Shown here in pieces: positions 44,617 through 53,722 of a stretch of 64,000 bases of DNA. Position 1 is the first letter of the stretch. Each line of letters begins with the position of its first letter. The notes below the pieces were generated by a model that made no database searches, was not told where the DNA came from, and saw only the letters and a program-made list of their open reading frames with translations. Origin of the DNA: Desulfobacteraceae bacterium (GTDB taxonomy: Bacteria > Desulfobacterota > Desulfobacteria > Desulfobacterales > RPRI01); assembly GCA_011391695.1 (NCBI GenBank), contig JAABQB010000004.1, positions 1 through 64,000 on the forward strand, given 5' to 3'. The translations under genes were made by a program, and so were the position numbers.

Positions 44617-45772
44617 GGGATACAATTCAGAAGGAATGGAAACGTCAGGCGCTGTCGAAGCCCAGGGGCGTAGTGATGCCATAGCCGTCATAAAGGCTAA
44701 ACAGATCTTTCCCGCAGAGATTTTAGAGATAATCAGGAAACGTGAAATAGGCATATTCCGGAGGAAAGATGAGACCTTTCTGCCGGATATGACGCGTCAT
44801 CTGGCAATGCTTCTCTCCTCCGGAGTTCCGTTAATGGATGCCTTCCATTCCCTCGCCTCTGAATACAACGGATTTTACGGGGATCTGCTTACGGAAATAC
44901 GGGAGCGGGTTTCCGGCGGTGCGAGTCTGCACAGGGCATTGAAGGATTACGGCAATATTTTTCCAGAATATTATATTAATATGGTTCAGGCAGGCGAGGA
45001 AAGCGGATCTTTAGACATGGTTCTTATAAAGATTGCGGATTTTCTGGAGAAGCAGGCTTCCATAAAAGAGAGAGTACGTTCGGCAATGGTTTATCCTGTT
45101 TTAATGATCGGTGTGAGCATCCTTGTTCTTTTCTTTATTTTTTCTTTTATCATGCCGAAAATTGTCGTAATATTTTCAGAGACCAGGGGTTCGCTGCCTT
45201 TTATTACTGTTATTCTGATATCGATAAGCAATTTCGTTGCAAAATACTGGTGGGTAATACTTGCCGTATGCGCAGCAGCAATCGGATTTTTAAGGAAGTT
45301 ATTTCGTGATTCCAGATCTCAGGTTGATCGAATTATTCTCAAACTGCCCGGCAACATCGTCCAGAGTCTCTATTATGCAAGATTTGCAAGGACGATGGGG
45401 GTTCTTCTCGATGGAGGCATTCCGGTATTAAAGGCGCTGAAACTTTCCGCAAAATCGATTGGCAACATGGAACTGGAAACTTCGGTTCTGGGCACCGTGG
45501 AAAAAGTGGCAGCGGGACAGCAGATTTCCTCCTCCCTGACAGGATTTCCGCCCCTATTAATCAGGCTTGTCTCAACCGGCGAAAAAAGCGGCAAGCTGGC
45601 GGAGACACTGCACAGGGCCGCCTCATCGTATGAAGAACAGTTCGGCAGGAAGATAGAAAGGGCGTTGTCTTTATTTGAGCCGGCCATGATTCTCTTAATG
45701 GGTTTTGTGGTTTGTATTATTGTCCTTGCCGTTTTACTCCCCATATTCCAGATGAATCAGTTGATAAAATGA
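44597..45772 (+). CDS. gspF: type II secretion inner-membrane protein GspF
   Basis: This 391-residue polytopic protein has the T2SS_F repeat twice: TRHLAMLLSSGVPLMDAF near 75 and ARTMGVLLDGGIPVLKALK near 275. Three membrane helices are present (about 170-195, 215-235 and 365-385). GspF is the platform core that couples ATPase turnover to pseudopilus assembly. It overlaps gspE, indicating coupled translation. No oddities of length or motif. Confidence 0.96.
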   Translation: MPIFQYKGYNSEGMETSGAVEAQGRSDAIAVIKAKQIFPAEILEIIRKREIGIFRRKDETFLPDMTRHLAMLLSSGVPLMDAFHSLASEYNGFYGDLLTEIRERVSGGASLHRALKDYGNIFPEYYINMVQAGEESGSLDMVLIKIADFLEKQASIKERVRSAMVYPVLMIGVSILVLFFIFSFIMPKIVVIFSETRGSLPFITVILISISNFVAKYWWVILAVCAAAIGFLRKLFRDSRSQVDRIILKLPGNIVQSLYYARFARTMGVLLDGGIPVLKALKLSAKSIGNMELETSVLGTVEKVAAGQQISSSLTGFPPLLIRLVSTGEKSGKLAETLHRAASSYEEQFGRKIERALSLFEPAMILLMGFVVCIIVLAVLLPIFQMNQLIK

Positions 45773-45832
45773 TAATACCTTTTTTGGAAAAGGGGGATAT
45801 GGATAATTTAACAGGTTGTTTTCAGGTGAAAA

Positions 45833-46276
45833 ATGCAAAAACATTTTATTCCCATAAGGGGTTTTACTCTCCTTGAGCTCATTATAGTGGTTTTCATCCT
45901 GAGTCTTTTAGTCACCATCGTGGCGCCAAGAATCATCGGCAGAACGGATGATGCCCGCGTGGCAGAAGCAAAGGTGCAGATCAAAAATTTCGAGACCGCA
46001 CTAAAACTTTTTAAGATAGATAACGGTTTCTATCCGGACACGCAGCAGGGCCTTGAGTCTCTTGCAGAAAGACCCGCGACAGGACGGATACCGAAAAACT
46101 ACAGGTCGGGAGGATATTTGGAACAGAAGAAGATTCCCCCTGATCCGTGGGGGAGTCCCTACTTATACATATCGCCGGGCATGCACGGAGATTTCGACAT
46201 CATGAGTTACGGAGCCGATGAGAAAGAAGGTGGAGAGAGTATAGATGCGGACATCAAAAGCTGGGATTTACAGTAA
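45833..46276 (+). CDS. gspG: major pseudopilin GspG
   Basis: This 147-residue protein has a leader ending in Gly10 followed by FTLLELIIVVFILSLLVTIV, the type IV prepilin cleavage and assembly signal with Glu5. The C-terminal part has the GspG calcium-loop context: YPDTQQGLESLAERP, then PDPWGSPYLYISPG. It forms the body of the pseudopilus. Processing needs a prepilin peptidase not encoded here. Confidence 0.97.
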   Translation: MQKHFIPIRGFTLLELIIVVFILSLLVTIVAPRIIGRTDDARVAEAKVQIKNFETALKLFKIDNGFYPDTQQGLESLAERPATGRIPKNYRSGGYLEQKKIPPDPWGSPYLYISPGMHGDFDIMSYGADEKEGGESIDADIKSWDLQ

Positions 46277-46709
46277 GGGGTTTACCCTCTTGGAATTAAT
46301 TGTGGTGATTTTCATCGTCTCCCTGATGCTCATGGTATCCTTTCCGTATTTTACCATAAGTGAAGGGGGTAAGTTGAAATCAGAGGCGGCGCTTTTAGCT
46401 TCCGTTCTGCGGTATCTTAATGATAGTGCGGTATCTGCTAAAGAGACATACGGGGTAAAAATTGATTTGCGAGAGAAAACAGTGAGTTATAAAGGACCGG
46501 ATGGCGAAAAAATTGAAAGAATTGATGAGCTGTCAAGTGTTTCATTACAATCGAAGGGTACGGTCTCGGACGGGGAAGTGATTCTCTTTTTCACTCCGAC
46601 AGGTGCCTCCGAAAGTTTTACAATTCATTTGCAGGGCGAGGATTCCGCCATCGCGGTCAGCTCAAATTCTCTCAGTGGAAGGATCGGGATACAGCCGCAG
46701 GAGGGATAA
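46245..46709 (+). CDS. gspH: minor pseudopilin GspH
   Basis: This 154-residue protein has the prepilin signal G-FTLLELIVVIFIVSLMLMVS after a 12-residue leader and a beta-rich C-terminal domain (VSSNSLSGRIGI near the end) typical of GspH/FimT. It overlaps gspG by 32 bases. The position between G and I supports the assignment; sequence conservation in H proteins is low beyond the helix. Confidence 0.9.
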   Translation: MRTSKAGIYSKGFTLLELIVVIFIVSLMLMVSFPYFTISEGGKLKSEAALLASVLRYLNDSAVSAKETYGVKIDLREKTVSYKGPDGEKIERIDELSSVSLQSKGTVSDGEVILFFTPTGASESFTIHLQGEDSAIAVSSNSLSGRIGIQPQEG

Positions 46710-46712
46710 AAA

Positions 46713-47048
46713 ATGCAGAAAGGATTTACTCTCCTTGAGATCATGATAAGCCTTGCCATTGTGGGAGGGCTTCTGCTGACCCTGATTTCTTCGTTGAATT
46801 ACCACCTGGGTGTTGCCGGGAGACAGATTGTAGTTACGAATATTACCAGTCTGGCGAAGGAAAAGATATATGAGATGGAAAAGAATCCTTCCTCTGGTCG
46901 TGGAAATTTCCCGGAACCGTATTCCCGCTTTCATTATGAGACAAAGGTGATGAATTCTTCTTTCCCGGGTATGTTGGAAATATGGGTAACAGTAAGTGAG
47001 GGAAAAGAGATCCTGAAACTTTCCGAGATAATACGCAAATCTTCATGA
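46713..47048 (+). CDS. gspI: minor pseudopilin GspI
   Basis: This 111-residue protein has a very short leader (MQKG) and FTLLEIMISLAIVGGLLLT. The soluble part is small, as is normal for GspI, which nucleates the pseudopilus tip with J and K. It follows gspH by 3 bases, with AGGAGG at the end of the previous gene as ribosome binding site. Confidence 0.9.
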   Translation: MQKGFTLLEIMISLAIVGGLLLTLISSLNYHLGVAGRQIVVTNITSLAKEKIYEMEKNPSSGRGNFPEPYSRFHYETKVMNSSFPGMLEIWVTVSEGKEILKLSEIIRKSS

Positions 47049-47064
47049 TGCATAAAAATAAAAA

Positions 47065-47700
47065 ATGAAAAAACAATCTGTCCCGTTTTACCAGAAAGGG
47101 TTTACATTATTAGAGCTCTTAATCGCTATAGCAATAATGTCCGCGGTGCTGGCTGCCCTTTATCATACGTTCTTTCTCTCTCACAGAGCGCTTATTTCCA
47201 TGGATGACTCTCTCCTGAAACTTCAGGAATCACGTTCTTTCGTGGACATCTTAAAAAGGGAGATTGAATCCGTACTTTACTCTCCGGACAACAGATACTG
47301 TGTATTCAAGATGGATGACAAAGATTTTTACGGTCGCCAGACTTCCCGGCTGGTAATGACTTCGCTTTCCCCTTTAATAAACGGAATGGCAAAGATAACC
47401 TATGGCGTTGAAGAGATAGCCGGCAAACTGATCATAACAAAAGAAATGCTCCCGGCCATGTCTCAACCTTCAGAGAGCCGGAAGGTTGACCTGCTGGAAG
47501 ACGTGGAGTCTTTTACCGTGGAAGGTAAGTACGGAGACCGGTGGGTAAAAACATGGGACAGCGCTTTGGCAAAAGGCATCCCGGACGAGGTAAGGATCTC
47601 CGTTACGTTATTTATTACAAACGGAGAGAAACAGGATCGGACCAGAGATCCCTTTTCTATTTCAGATATTGCAAAACCGAGAATTGGGAAGAGGTTATGA
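47065..47700 (+). CDS. gspJ: minor pseudopilin GspJ
   Basis: This 211-residue protein has a prepilin signal G-FTLLELLIAIAIMSAVLAAL after an 11-residue leader. A longer beta-rich C-terminal domain contains the SFTVEGKYGDRWVKTWDS pattern common in GspJ. The stop overlaps the gspK start by 4 bases (ATGA). It belongs to the tip complex with I and K. Confidence 0.92.
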   Translation: MKKQSVPFYQKGFTLLELLIAIAIMSAVLAALYHTFFLSHRALISMDDSLLKLQESRSFVDILKREIESVLYSPDNRYCVFKMDDKDFYGRQTSRLVMTSLSPLINGMAKITYGVEEIAGKLIITKEMLPAMSQPSESRKVDLLEDVESFTVEGKYGDRWVKTWDSALAKGIPDEVRISVTLFITNGEKQDRTRDPFSISDIAKPRIGKRL

Positions 47701-48611
47701 TAGGCTCAAATAAAGGGATGGCGTTGGTGCTTACACTGATGATCATGGCGATCATGATGGCCATGGTTGTCGAGTTCTCCTATGGTGTCTATACGACGAA
47801 TGCAAGCCTCCACAACTGGCAGGCCAGCCAGAAACTGTCCCTGATCGCTAAATCGGGATTAACACTTGCGTTAAAAACCATATCGGACAATCAGGCCCTT
47901 TATACGTATACCTATCCCGGAAAGATTGATATCCCGGTGGAAAATATGTTCGCCGCGGCTGATGAAGAATTTGGCGGTAAAATCCTCATCCGTGTGGAGG
48001 ATGAAAACGCAAAATTTAATCTCAATGCCATCGTATGGCCCAATGGAGAAACAAATGAAGCCGCCCTCGCGTCGTTTGAAAGACTTCTGAAAAATCTTCA
48101 ACTTGACGGACAAATTGCTTATAAGGTTGCTGACTGGATAGATCATGACAGTGATCAAAGATCGGGAGAATCGGAAAAGGGAGCCAAAAACGCCTATATG
48201 GACAGTTGCGATGAGCTTTACCTTATCCCGGGAGTTGATTCCCGGATGTACAAAATACTGGAGCCTTTTATAACGGTCTATGGTGCGGACACAATCTCCT
48301 CTTCTATCGTAAATATCAACAGTGCCCCATTGCCTGTAATCATCTCTCTTGATGATAATATTACGGAACAGCTTGCGGAAAGGATTATAAAATACAGGGA
48401 GATGGAGCCGCTTAAAGGACCGAGTGATCTCGTAAAAATCGCCGGTTTTGATGGCCCCCTGGGACAGTCTCTCATGGGCAGGATTACAGTAAAGGCTGTA
48501 AATTTTCGGATAACATCAATAGCAGAGGATAATAATATAAAAAGAATCATAGAATGTGTTGCATGGAATAAAGACGGTGGCTTTGTAACCAGATACTGGA
48601 GGGAAATCTGA
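47697..48611 (+). CDS. gspK: minor pseudopilin GspK
   Basis: This 304-residue protein starts at the ATG overlapping the gspJ stop, with GGGAAGAGG upstream; a longer upstream frame is read-through in gspJ and was rejected. The leader ends in a Lys-Gly, followed by MALVLTLMIMAIMMAMVVEF, lacking Glu5 as is usual for K. The large globular domain has LNAIVWPN, VADWIDHDSD and PGVDSRMYKILEPF with a later helix-hairpin-helix-like LAERIIKYREME. It caps the pseudopilus. Confidence 0.93.
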   Translation: MIGSNKGMALVLTLMIMAIMMAMVVEFSYGVYTTNASLHNWQASQKLSLIAKSGLTLALKTISDNQALYTYTYPGKIDIPVENMFAAADEEFGGKILIRVEDENAKFNLNAIVWPNGETNEAALASFERLLKNLQLDGQIAYKVADWIDHDSDQRSGESEKGAKNAYMDSCDELYLIPGVDSRMYKILEPFITVYGADTISSSIVNINSAPLPVIISLDDNITEQLAERIIKYREMEPLKGPSDLVKIAGFDGPLGQSLMGRITVKAVNFRITSIAEDNNIKRIIECVAWNKDGGFVTRYWREI

Positions 48612-49727
48612 TTGACGATGAGAAAAATCGGCTTCATTGATATTCATCCCCGGGATGCGGCTTCTTCATCCGGCCCTGAACAGGAAGGTCTGGAATGGCA
48701 GGATAATGCCCTCATCTATATATTTAAAGATTACTCGGGGAGATATGAACTTGATGAGACACTGGAGTATTCATCTGACGCGGTTCCGGCGGATATCGCT
48801 GAATTTTATGTAAGCGTTCCCGTAGAATTGCTGAATTTCCGGATAATTAATCTCCCCTATTCCGATAAGGAAATATTACGCAAAGTAATACCCCTGGAAC
48901 TGGAAAATCTCACCATGGTTAATCCTCAGGATATTGTTTTTGAAACGGTGCTTCTGAATGGTACCGGCAGTAAATTCGATGTCCTTGTTGTCTATGCCGG
49001 CAAAAGCAGCCTTGATGATCTCATCGGAAAGCTTGCCCTGAAAAACATTGACCCGCGCATCATAACGTCCATTGACCTCCGTAAAATTATCCAGGCTGGT
49101 ACCGCCGGGGAACCTATTTCCGCCGGGCACCTCGCAAATTTAGGCAGGCCGGTAGAGTTTAACAGGGTCAGCGCAGCAGGAGAGGAACTTTCCACCCCGA
49201 CTATCAATCTCAGGACAGGCTCTTTGGCGTACACAAAAGACATTGCAAAGATAAGACGCAACCTCAAAAAAACGGCGATTCTGGGTATTTTACTGGCGAT
49301 CGTTATCAATGCGGGTATTGTTTTTAACCTGGTAATGACAAAAAAAGAGATTTCTTCACACAAAAAAGAAATACGGAATATGTACACTTCACTTTTTCCC
49401 GATGAAAAGAAGATAGCAGATGAATTGTACCAGATGAAGTCTCATATCAGCGGGATGAAAGAAAAGAGTGATGCCTTGACAGGTGTGAATCCCCTCAACT
49501 TCCTGCTGGAGATATCTCAGAAACCGGCAGAAGGGATCACATATAGTGAAATTCAACTTGAAAAAGGATTTATTAAAATGATGGCCGAGGCGACCTCGAT
49601 GGAGGCCGTTGACAGAGAGAGGCGCAGACTTTCCGAATATCTGTCGGATGTCTCCGTTTCGAATGTTAAACCGGTGTCCAATGGAAGGATTTTCTTCACC
49701 GTCGCCGCGAAGGAAAAACCGATATGA
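48612..49727 (+). CDS. gspL: type II secretion protein GspL
   Basis: This 371-residue protein has an N-terminal cytoplasmic actin-like domain (about 1-215), which contacts GspE, and one membrane helix (AILGILLAIVINAGIVFNLV). A periplasmic ferredoxin-like domain ends in the C-terminus. The probable start is TTG at 48612, with GGAGGG eight bases upstream; an ATG at 48618 is the alternative. The cytoplasmic domain is poorly conserved, so the assignment relies on topology and operon position. Confidence 0.85.
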   Translation: MTMRKIGFIDIHPRDAASSSGPEQEGLEWQDNALIYIFKDYSGRYELDETLEYSSDAVPADIAEFYVSVPVELLNFRIINLPYSDKEILRKVIPLELENLTMVNPQDIVFETVLLNGTGSKFDVLVVYAGKSSLDDLIGKLALKNIDPRIITSIDLRKIIQAGTAGEPISAGHLANLGRPVEFNRVSAAGEELSTPTINLRTGSLAYTKDIAKIRRNLKKTAILGILLAIVINAGIVFNLVMTKKEISSHKKEIRNMYTSLFPDEKKIADELYQMKSHISGMKEKSDALTGVNPLNFLLEISQKPAEGITYSEIQLEKGFIKMMAEATSMEAVDRERRRLSEYLSDVSVSNVKPVSNGRIFFTVAAKEKPI

Positions 49728-50290
49728 ACATGAGTGTAACGGACTTCATCGCAAACTTATCACAGTATGTCAGGAGAAAGAACTCCCGTAATACCATCAT
49801 CTTTTTTTTAGCTCTTCTATGCCTTTACATCCTGATCGTCCCTGCCTTTATCTTCGAGAAAAAAGCGGAAAGAGAACTATCTGCACTCCAGACAAGGTTG
49901 AATCAGTTTTCCGATTTAACTAACGAATATAATAAACTGAAAGAGCGGGTAAGTGCCATTGAAGGTAAAAAGTCGCTGTCAAAAGTCAGGAGTATCATCC
50001 TCGCGGCAGATGAAGTACTTTTATCGTTAGGTATTAAAGAAAAGATGAAATCAATAAAAGGCATTGAAGGCAGAGACATCGGCGGGCAGACGAACGAAGA
50101 AAGTGCCGAGGTTCAAATCGAAAAGGTCACCATGAATGAACTTGTTCATATCTTTTATAAAATAGAGAACGCCCCCATGCTCCTCTCAATTAAGAAAGTG
50201 TCAATAAAAAAATCATTTGCAGCCCCGGAACTCTTAGATGTCACAATGACAATTTCACTATTCACCGGCCCGCCTGATAGTCTTAAATGA
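49724..50290 (+). CDS. gspM: type II secretion protein GspM
   Basis: This 188-residue protein has one membrane helix (TIIFFLALLCLYILIVPAFI), a periplasmic coiled coil (ERELSALQTRLNQFSDL) and a small alpha-beta domain. Its start overlaps gspL by 4 bases. It partners GspL in the inner-membrane platform. Identification is from position and architecture, since M proteins diverge strongly. Confidence 0.82.
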   Translation: MNMSVTDFIANLSQYVRRKNSRNTIIFFLALLCLYILIVPAFIFEKKAERELSALQTRLNQFSDLTNEYNKLKERVSAIEGKKSLSKVRSIILAADEVLLSLGIKEKMKSIKGIEGRDIGGQTNEESAEVQIEKVTMNELVHIFYKIENAPMLLSIKKVSIKKSFAAPELLDVTMTISLFTGPPDSLK

Positions 50291-50362
50291 AACATTCATG
50301 CCTATCACCTGTTGCGACACAGCCTTTTTATGTGAGAGGGGCAGTATGAGGGGTTTTTTCAG

Positions 50363-51151
50363 ATGAAAAAAATAACCATCATTATTGCGTTTGGCTTATC
50401 CGCTCTTTGGGGGCTATGGCTGATCGCCATTCCTGAAGGTTTTATCACAAATTATATCGAAAATTCCCTTATAAAAAGCGGAATGAAGATCGAGACAGAT
50501 GGTTTTAAAAAAGGGCTTTTTTATAATTTCAGTATAAAAAGTATTAACGTGACTGGTAAAAATAACGTTCCAATGTTGACAATTAAAGATGTGGAAGCAA
50601 GACTCAACTTTACCTCGGTTGTCAAACTTACTCCCCAAGTATATTTCAACGGCAATATAAATAACGGGGAAATCCATGGAAACATCAGTCTCAAAGGTGC
50701 AGACGGGGTGTCAATAATTAATGGGAGCAACATTAATATACAGGACATCCCTGCTTTCGGGCGACTCGGAATTCAAGGGACAGGAAACCTCACCTTCGAT
50801 CTTTGGCATATGAATAACCGAAGTGAAATCAAATTCTCTCTGGGTGATGCAAATACGGGTGGCTCCTTCTCAGGCACCGGCATTCTCCCATTAGATATCT
50901 TTCAAAAGGTGCGGGGAGCGCTGGTCATAGAGAATGAACTCGCCTCTGTAAAATCTCTGGTACTGGAAGGAAAAGGAATATATGCGAGGGTAAAGGGGGA
51001 TATAAGAAGGAATAATCAGAACTTAAAAATCGAGGTGATGGTTAATTCTTCTCAATCAGGCCTGCCATCTCTCAAACTTATTGAGCAGTTCAAGGTTTCA
51101 CCGGGATATTACGTTATTCCACTTCCTTATTTTAAAATCTTTCCCGAATAG
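50363..51151 (+). CDS. gspN: type II secretion protein GspN
   Basis: This 262-residue protein has one N-terminal membrane helix (IIIAFGLSALWGLWLIA) and a beta-rich periplasmic region that resembles GspN and AsmA-type repeats (GNISLKGADGVSIINGSNIN). GspN is dispensable in many systems; the delta-proteobacterial form is usually the last gene, as here. Spacing from gspM is 72 bases. Nothing terminator-like follows directly. Confidence 0.8.
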   Translation: MKKITIIIAFGLSALWGLWLIAIPEGFITNYIENSLIKSGMKIETDGFKKGLFYNFSIKSINVTGKNNVPMLTIKDVEARLNFTSVVKLTPQVYFNGNINNGEIHGNISLKGADGVSIINGSNINIQDIPAFGRLGIQGTGNLTFDLWHMNNRSEIKFSLGDANTGGSFSGTGILPLDIFQKVRGALVIENELASVKSLVLEGKGIYARVKGDIRRNNQNLKIEVMVNSSQSGLPSLKLIEQFKVSPGYYVIPLPYFKIFPE

Positions 51152-51237
51152 ATATATAGTAGTTGTCAGAATAATGTTCCGATTGGAGCAGATCAATTTG
51201 TTTGGGTATGGATAAATAAATCAAAGAATATCGTACA

Positions 51238-51276
51238 TCGTACATCGAATATCGAAGCGCGATGTTCGATGTACGA
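51238..51276. repeat. palindrome with tandem TCGTACA arms
   Basis: TCGTACATCGAA (51238-51249) and TTCGATGTACGA (51265-51276) are a perfect 12-base inverted repeat. The left arm is preceded by another copy of TCGTACA, as in the other families of tandem-armed palindromes. It lies between the convergent gspN and gcdA ends. Confidence 0.75.
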
Positions 51277-51331
51277 ACGGCGGTGTTTTGGGCGGACACC
51301 AGAATCCCAACCAGACCGGTACCAATCATCT

Positions 51332-53065
51332 TTATCCTTTTATAGATCTTGGAGTAAGCATCTGGTGCTGCGGGCAGATTGATATTGGATTCTGGTAAGA
51401 GGCGCCCGTGAAGGCAACGAGATATTTTCTTAAATCCGATAAATTGACCACTTCATCTACTAGACCATGCTTTGCGCAATAAGCAGGTCTGGAATAATCA
51501 TAATATTCTTGAGCCAGCTTGTTCATGCTGTCGATTATCGGTTCAAGAGGCTTCCCGGCTGCTTTTTCCTTTACCAGCCTGCGTGAATAAGATGCTGCAG
51601 CGGCCGTTTCACCGTGCATAACGTAAATTTCTGTTGTGGCTAACCCTACTGTAAATGCATTGTGCCTGTTTGCGGTCGGACCTCCCATTATGTAATGGGC
51701 TGCCGCAGAGCCTTTTCTTAAGACAACCAGAAGCTGAGGCACTTCCGTCTGCTGAATGGAATAAATGAGAGACTGGCCAAGGCCGAGGAGTTCGGCTTTT
51801 TCCGCAATATCGCCGACATCAATTCCGGAAGTATCCTGGAACCATATGATGGGGATTCTGTCACGCCCGCATAATGTGACGAATTCATTCATCTTGATAA
51901 GACCCTGCCTGTAAAGTTTCCCGCCGATTCCCGGGTAAGTCGCATATTCGGGATAATTTTCCTTGAGAAGTCCCTGGTTATTTCCGATACACCCGACCAC
52001 AAACCCATCCAGTTTGCACAAACCCGTATAAACCTCGGGGCCGTAATCAGGGCGGTACTCCATGTGTTCACTCCCATCAACCAGGCGGGACAGAATATCT
52101 TTGAAATCATAAGTCCTCTTCTGATTGAAAGGAAGCAGATAATAAAGCTCATCGGTGGAAAATTTGGGAGTTTTCGGCTCTGCCACCCTGAAAAATTTAG
52201 GGTTATATGCAGGCATATCCTTCATATAATCTTTAAGGCCGTCAAGAACGCCCGTCTCTTCTTCATAAACATATCTGAAAAAGCCAGTTGAATCGTAATG
52301 AACCTCAACGGACCCCGGCGGCTTGGCCTTGAACTGCTTTGCAGAGGAAATAAGCATTTCGGCGCCTTCCAGATCAAAGTGCCCTTTGGGAGACATTCCG
52401 CTTAAAATGCCGCCGCCGCCGACCGCGATATTACAGTTTTTATGGGCAAACAAAACAGTCGGACTTATTGCCTGGTAGCCTCCGCCTGCCGGGTTGGTGC
52501 CGTATAAACCGGCTAAAATCGGAATTCCCATGATTTCAAGTTCTGCATGCCTGAAAAATGTTGTTCCAGATCCACGGCGGCTACCGTAAAACTTCTCCTG
52601 CTCGGGTAATTTCACTCCGCTGCAGTTTACAAGCCAGATAAGAGGGATATGAAGCCTCTTGGCAAGATCGGTGACCCGCAGCACATTTTCAGCCTGTCCG
52701 GGAAGCCAGGCCCCTGCCATGACCTTGTTGTCAAACCCGATGATAACAGCCCATTTGCCGGATATTTTACCAAGACCATCAATAACATTGGTGGTTCCTT
52801 CAGGATTATTCGTGGGGTTGAAAATGGTGTGCAAAGGGCACCATGTTCCAGGATCAACCAGATATGCGAGCCTCTGCCAGACGGTCATCTCGCCTCTTTC
52901 ATTTATTTTTTCGGCCGGCATCCCGGCATTTTTTACCTTTTCAACCTCGGCCTTCACCTGGTTTTCAACATCTTTTATTTGTGTAACATTATCCTTGTTG
53001 CTTTTTTTCTGTCCCTCTGAAAGCACTCTGCCGAAATCAGGCATTTTTTCAAAATAAGGTTTCAT
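51332..53065 (-). CDS. gcdA: glutaconyl-CoA decarboxylase alpha subunit (carboxyltransferase)
   Basis: This 577-residue carboxyltransferase matches GcdA of Acidaminococcus-type glutaconyl-CoA decarboxylase closely over its length. It shows the GKWAVIIGFDNK, GAWLPGQAENVLR, YGTNPAGGGYQAISPTV and GIGGKLYRQGLIKMNEFVTL segments and a C-terminal PISICPQHQMLTPR. It transfers carboxyl from glutaconyl-CoA to a biotin carrier. The membrane and biotin subunits are not in the window. The upstream genes encode a glutaryl-CoA dehydrogenase-like enzyme, consistent with a two-step route from glutaryl-CoA to crotonyl-CoA that can drive sodium export. Confidence 0.94.
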   Translation of the reverse strand: MKPYFEKMPDFGRVLSEGQKKSNKDNVTQIKDVENQVKAEVEKVKNAGMPAEKINERGEMTVWQRLAYLVDPGTWCPLHTIFNPTNNPEGTTNVIDGLGKISGKWAVIIGFDNKVMAGAWLPGQAENVLRVTDLAKRLHIPLIWLVNCSGVKLPEQEKFYGSRRGSGTTFFRHAELEIMGIPILAGLYGTNPAGGGYQAISPTVLFAHKNCNIAVGGGGILSGMSPKGHFDLEGAEMLISSAKQFKAKPPGSVEVHYDSTGFFRYVYEEETGVLDGLKDYMKDMPAYNPKFFRVAEPKTPKFSTDELYYLLPFNQKRTYDFKDILSRLVDGSEHMEYRPDYGPEVYTGLCKLDGFVVGCIGNNQGLLKENYPEYATYPGIGGKLYRQGLIKMNEFVTLCGRDRIPIIWFQDTSGIDVGDIAEKAELLGLGQSLIYSIQQTEVPQLLVVLRKGSAAAHYIMGGPTANRHNAFTVGLATTEIYVMHGETAAAASYSRRLVKEKAAGKPLEPIIDSMNKLAQEYYDYSRPAYCAKHGLVDEVVNLSDLRKYLVAFTGASYQNPISICPQHQMLTPRSIKG

Positions 53066-53186
53066 TGTCTAACTCCCGGTAACATCTGTCTGGTTGATAT
53101 TGTAAGTGCAACAATTGCACGGTTCATTAATTTATAAAGTATTATTCTTCAACAACAATTATGTTTGACTTAATCGTTGGTTATTC

Positions 53187-53588
53187 TCAAGCAATCGGCC
53201 ACAATCCTTTTTCTTCAAGAACCCCTTTTAATACTTTTAAAGCTGAATTTGTTGCAGGAACACCCCCGTATATGCAGGTCTGAAATATCACTTCTGCTAT
53301 TTCTTCCGGTTTGCAGCCGACATTCAACGCAGCATGTATGTGCAGTTTCAATTCGTCAAGGCGCGATAAAACAGTCAGAGCCGCAACTGTAATAAGCTGC
53401 CTTGTAGTATGAGGAATTTTTTCCCTTGCATACATCTGACCGGTGATAAAAAGAGAAAGATCGTTTGCAAGGTTCCTGTCAAAGGATTTCCAGAGTTCGT
53501 AAGGCCTTTCGCCTGTTACATCCTTAAAATAAAGAGCGGCTGTCTTTTTTGTTTTTTCAACTATGTCGTCTTTCAAATTATGCTCCAC
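53187..53588 (-). CDS. carboxymuconolactone decarboxylase-family protein
   Basis: This 133-residue protein has the CMD fold with TTRQLITVAALTVLSRLDEL and KLHIHAALNVGCKPEEIAEV. There is a single Cys where AhpD-type members carry a CxxC, so peroxidase activity is unlikely. In this gene set it lies between the dehydrogenase and gcdA, but its reaction is unknown. The frame is clean with an in-frame ATG at 53588. Confidence 0.87.
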   Translation of the reverse strand: MEHNLKDDIVEKTKKTAALYFKDVTGERPYELWKSFDRNLANDLSLFITGQMYAREKIPHTTRQLITVAALTVLSRLDELKLHIHAALNVGCKPEEIAEVIFQTCIYGGVPATNSALKVLKGVLEEKGLWPIA

Positions 53589-53593
53589 ATAAG

Positions 53594-53722
53594 ATCAGGT
53601 TTCTGGTTTCTGGTTTGAAGTCTCTGGTTTTTTTATGCCCCCGCTTTTCCGGTCACTCGAACCCTTGAACCCTGCCGTAGGCCCGCCAATAGGTGTGGCG
53701 GGAACCCTCGAACCCTTGACTT
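53594..53722. repeat. intergenic repeats (CTGGTTTC and GGATTCAA types)
   Basis: GGTTTCTGGTTTCTGGTTTG at 53599-53618 is followed by TCGAACCCTTGAACCC at 53658-53673, a CCCGCC/GGCGGG hairpin (53682-53702) and a second CTCGAACCCTTGAC at 53706-53719. It combines half-arms of two repeat families. Confidence 0.7.

Noticed and set aside
47541-47696. N-terminal extension of the GspK frame
   Set aside because: It reads within gspJ out of frame, and the ATG at 47697 has a good ribosome binding site followed directly by the pseudopilin signal.
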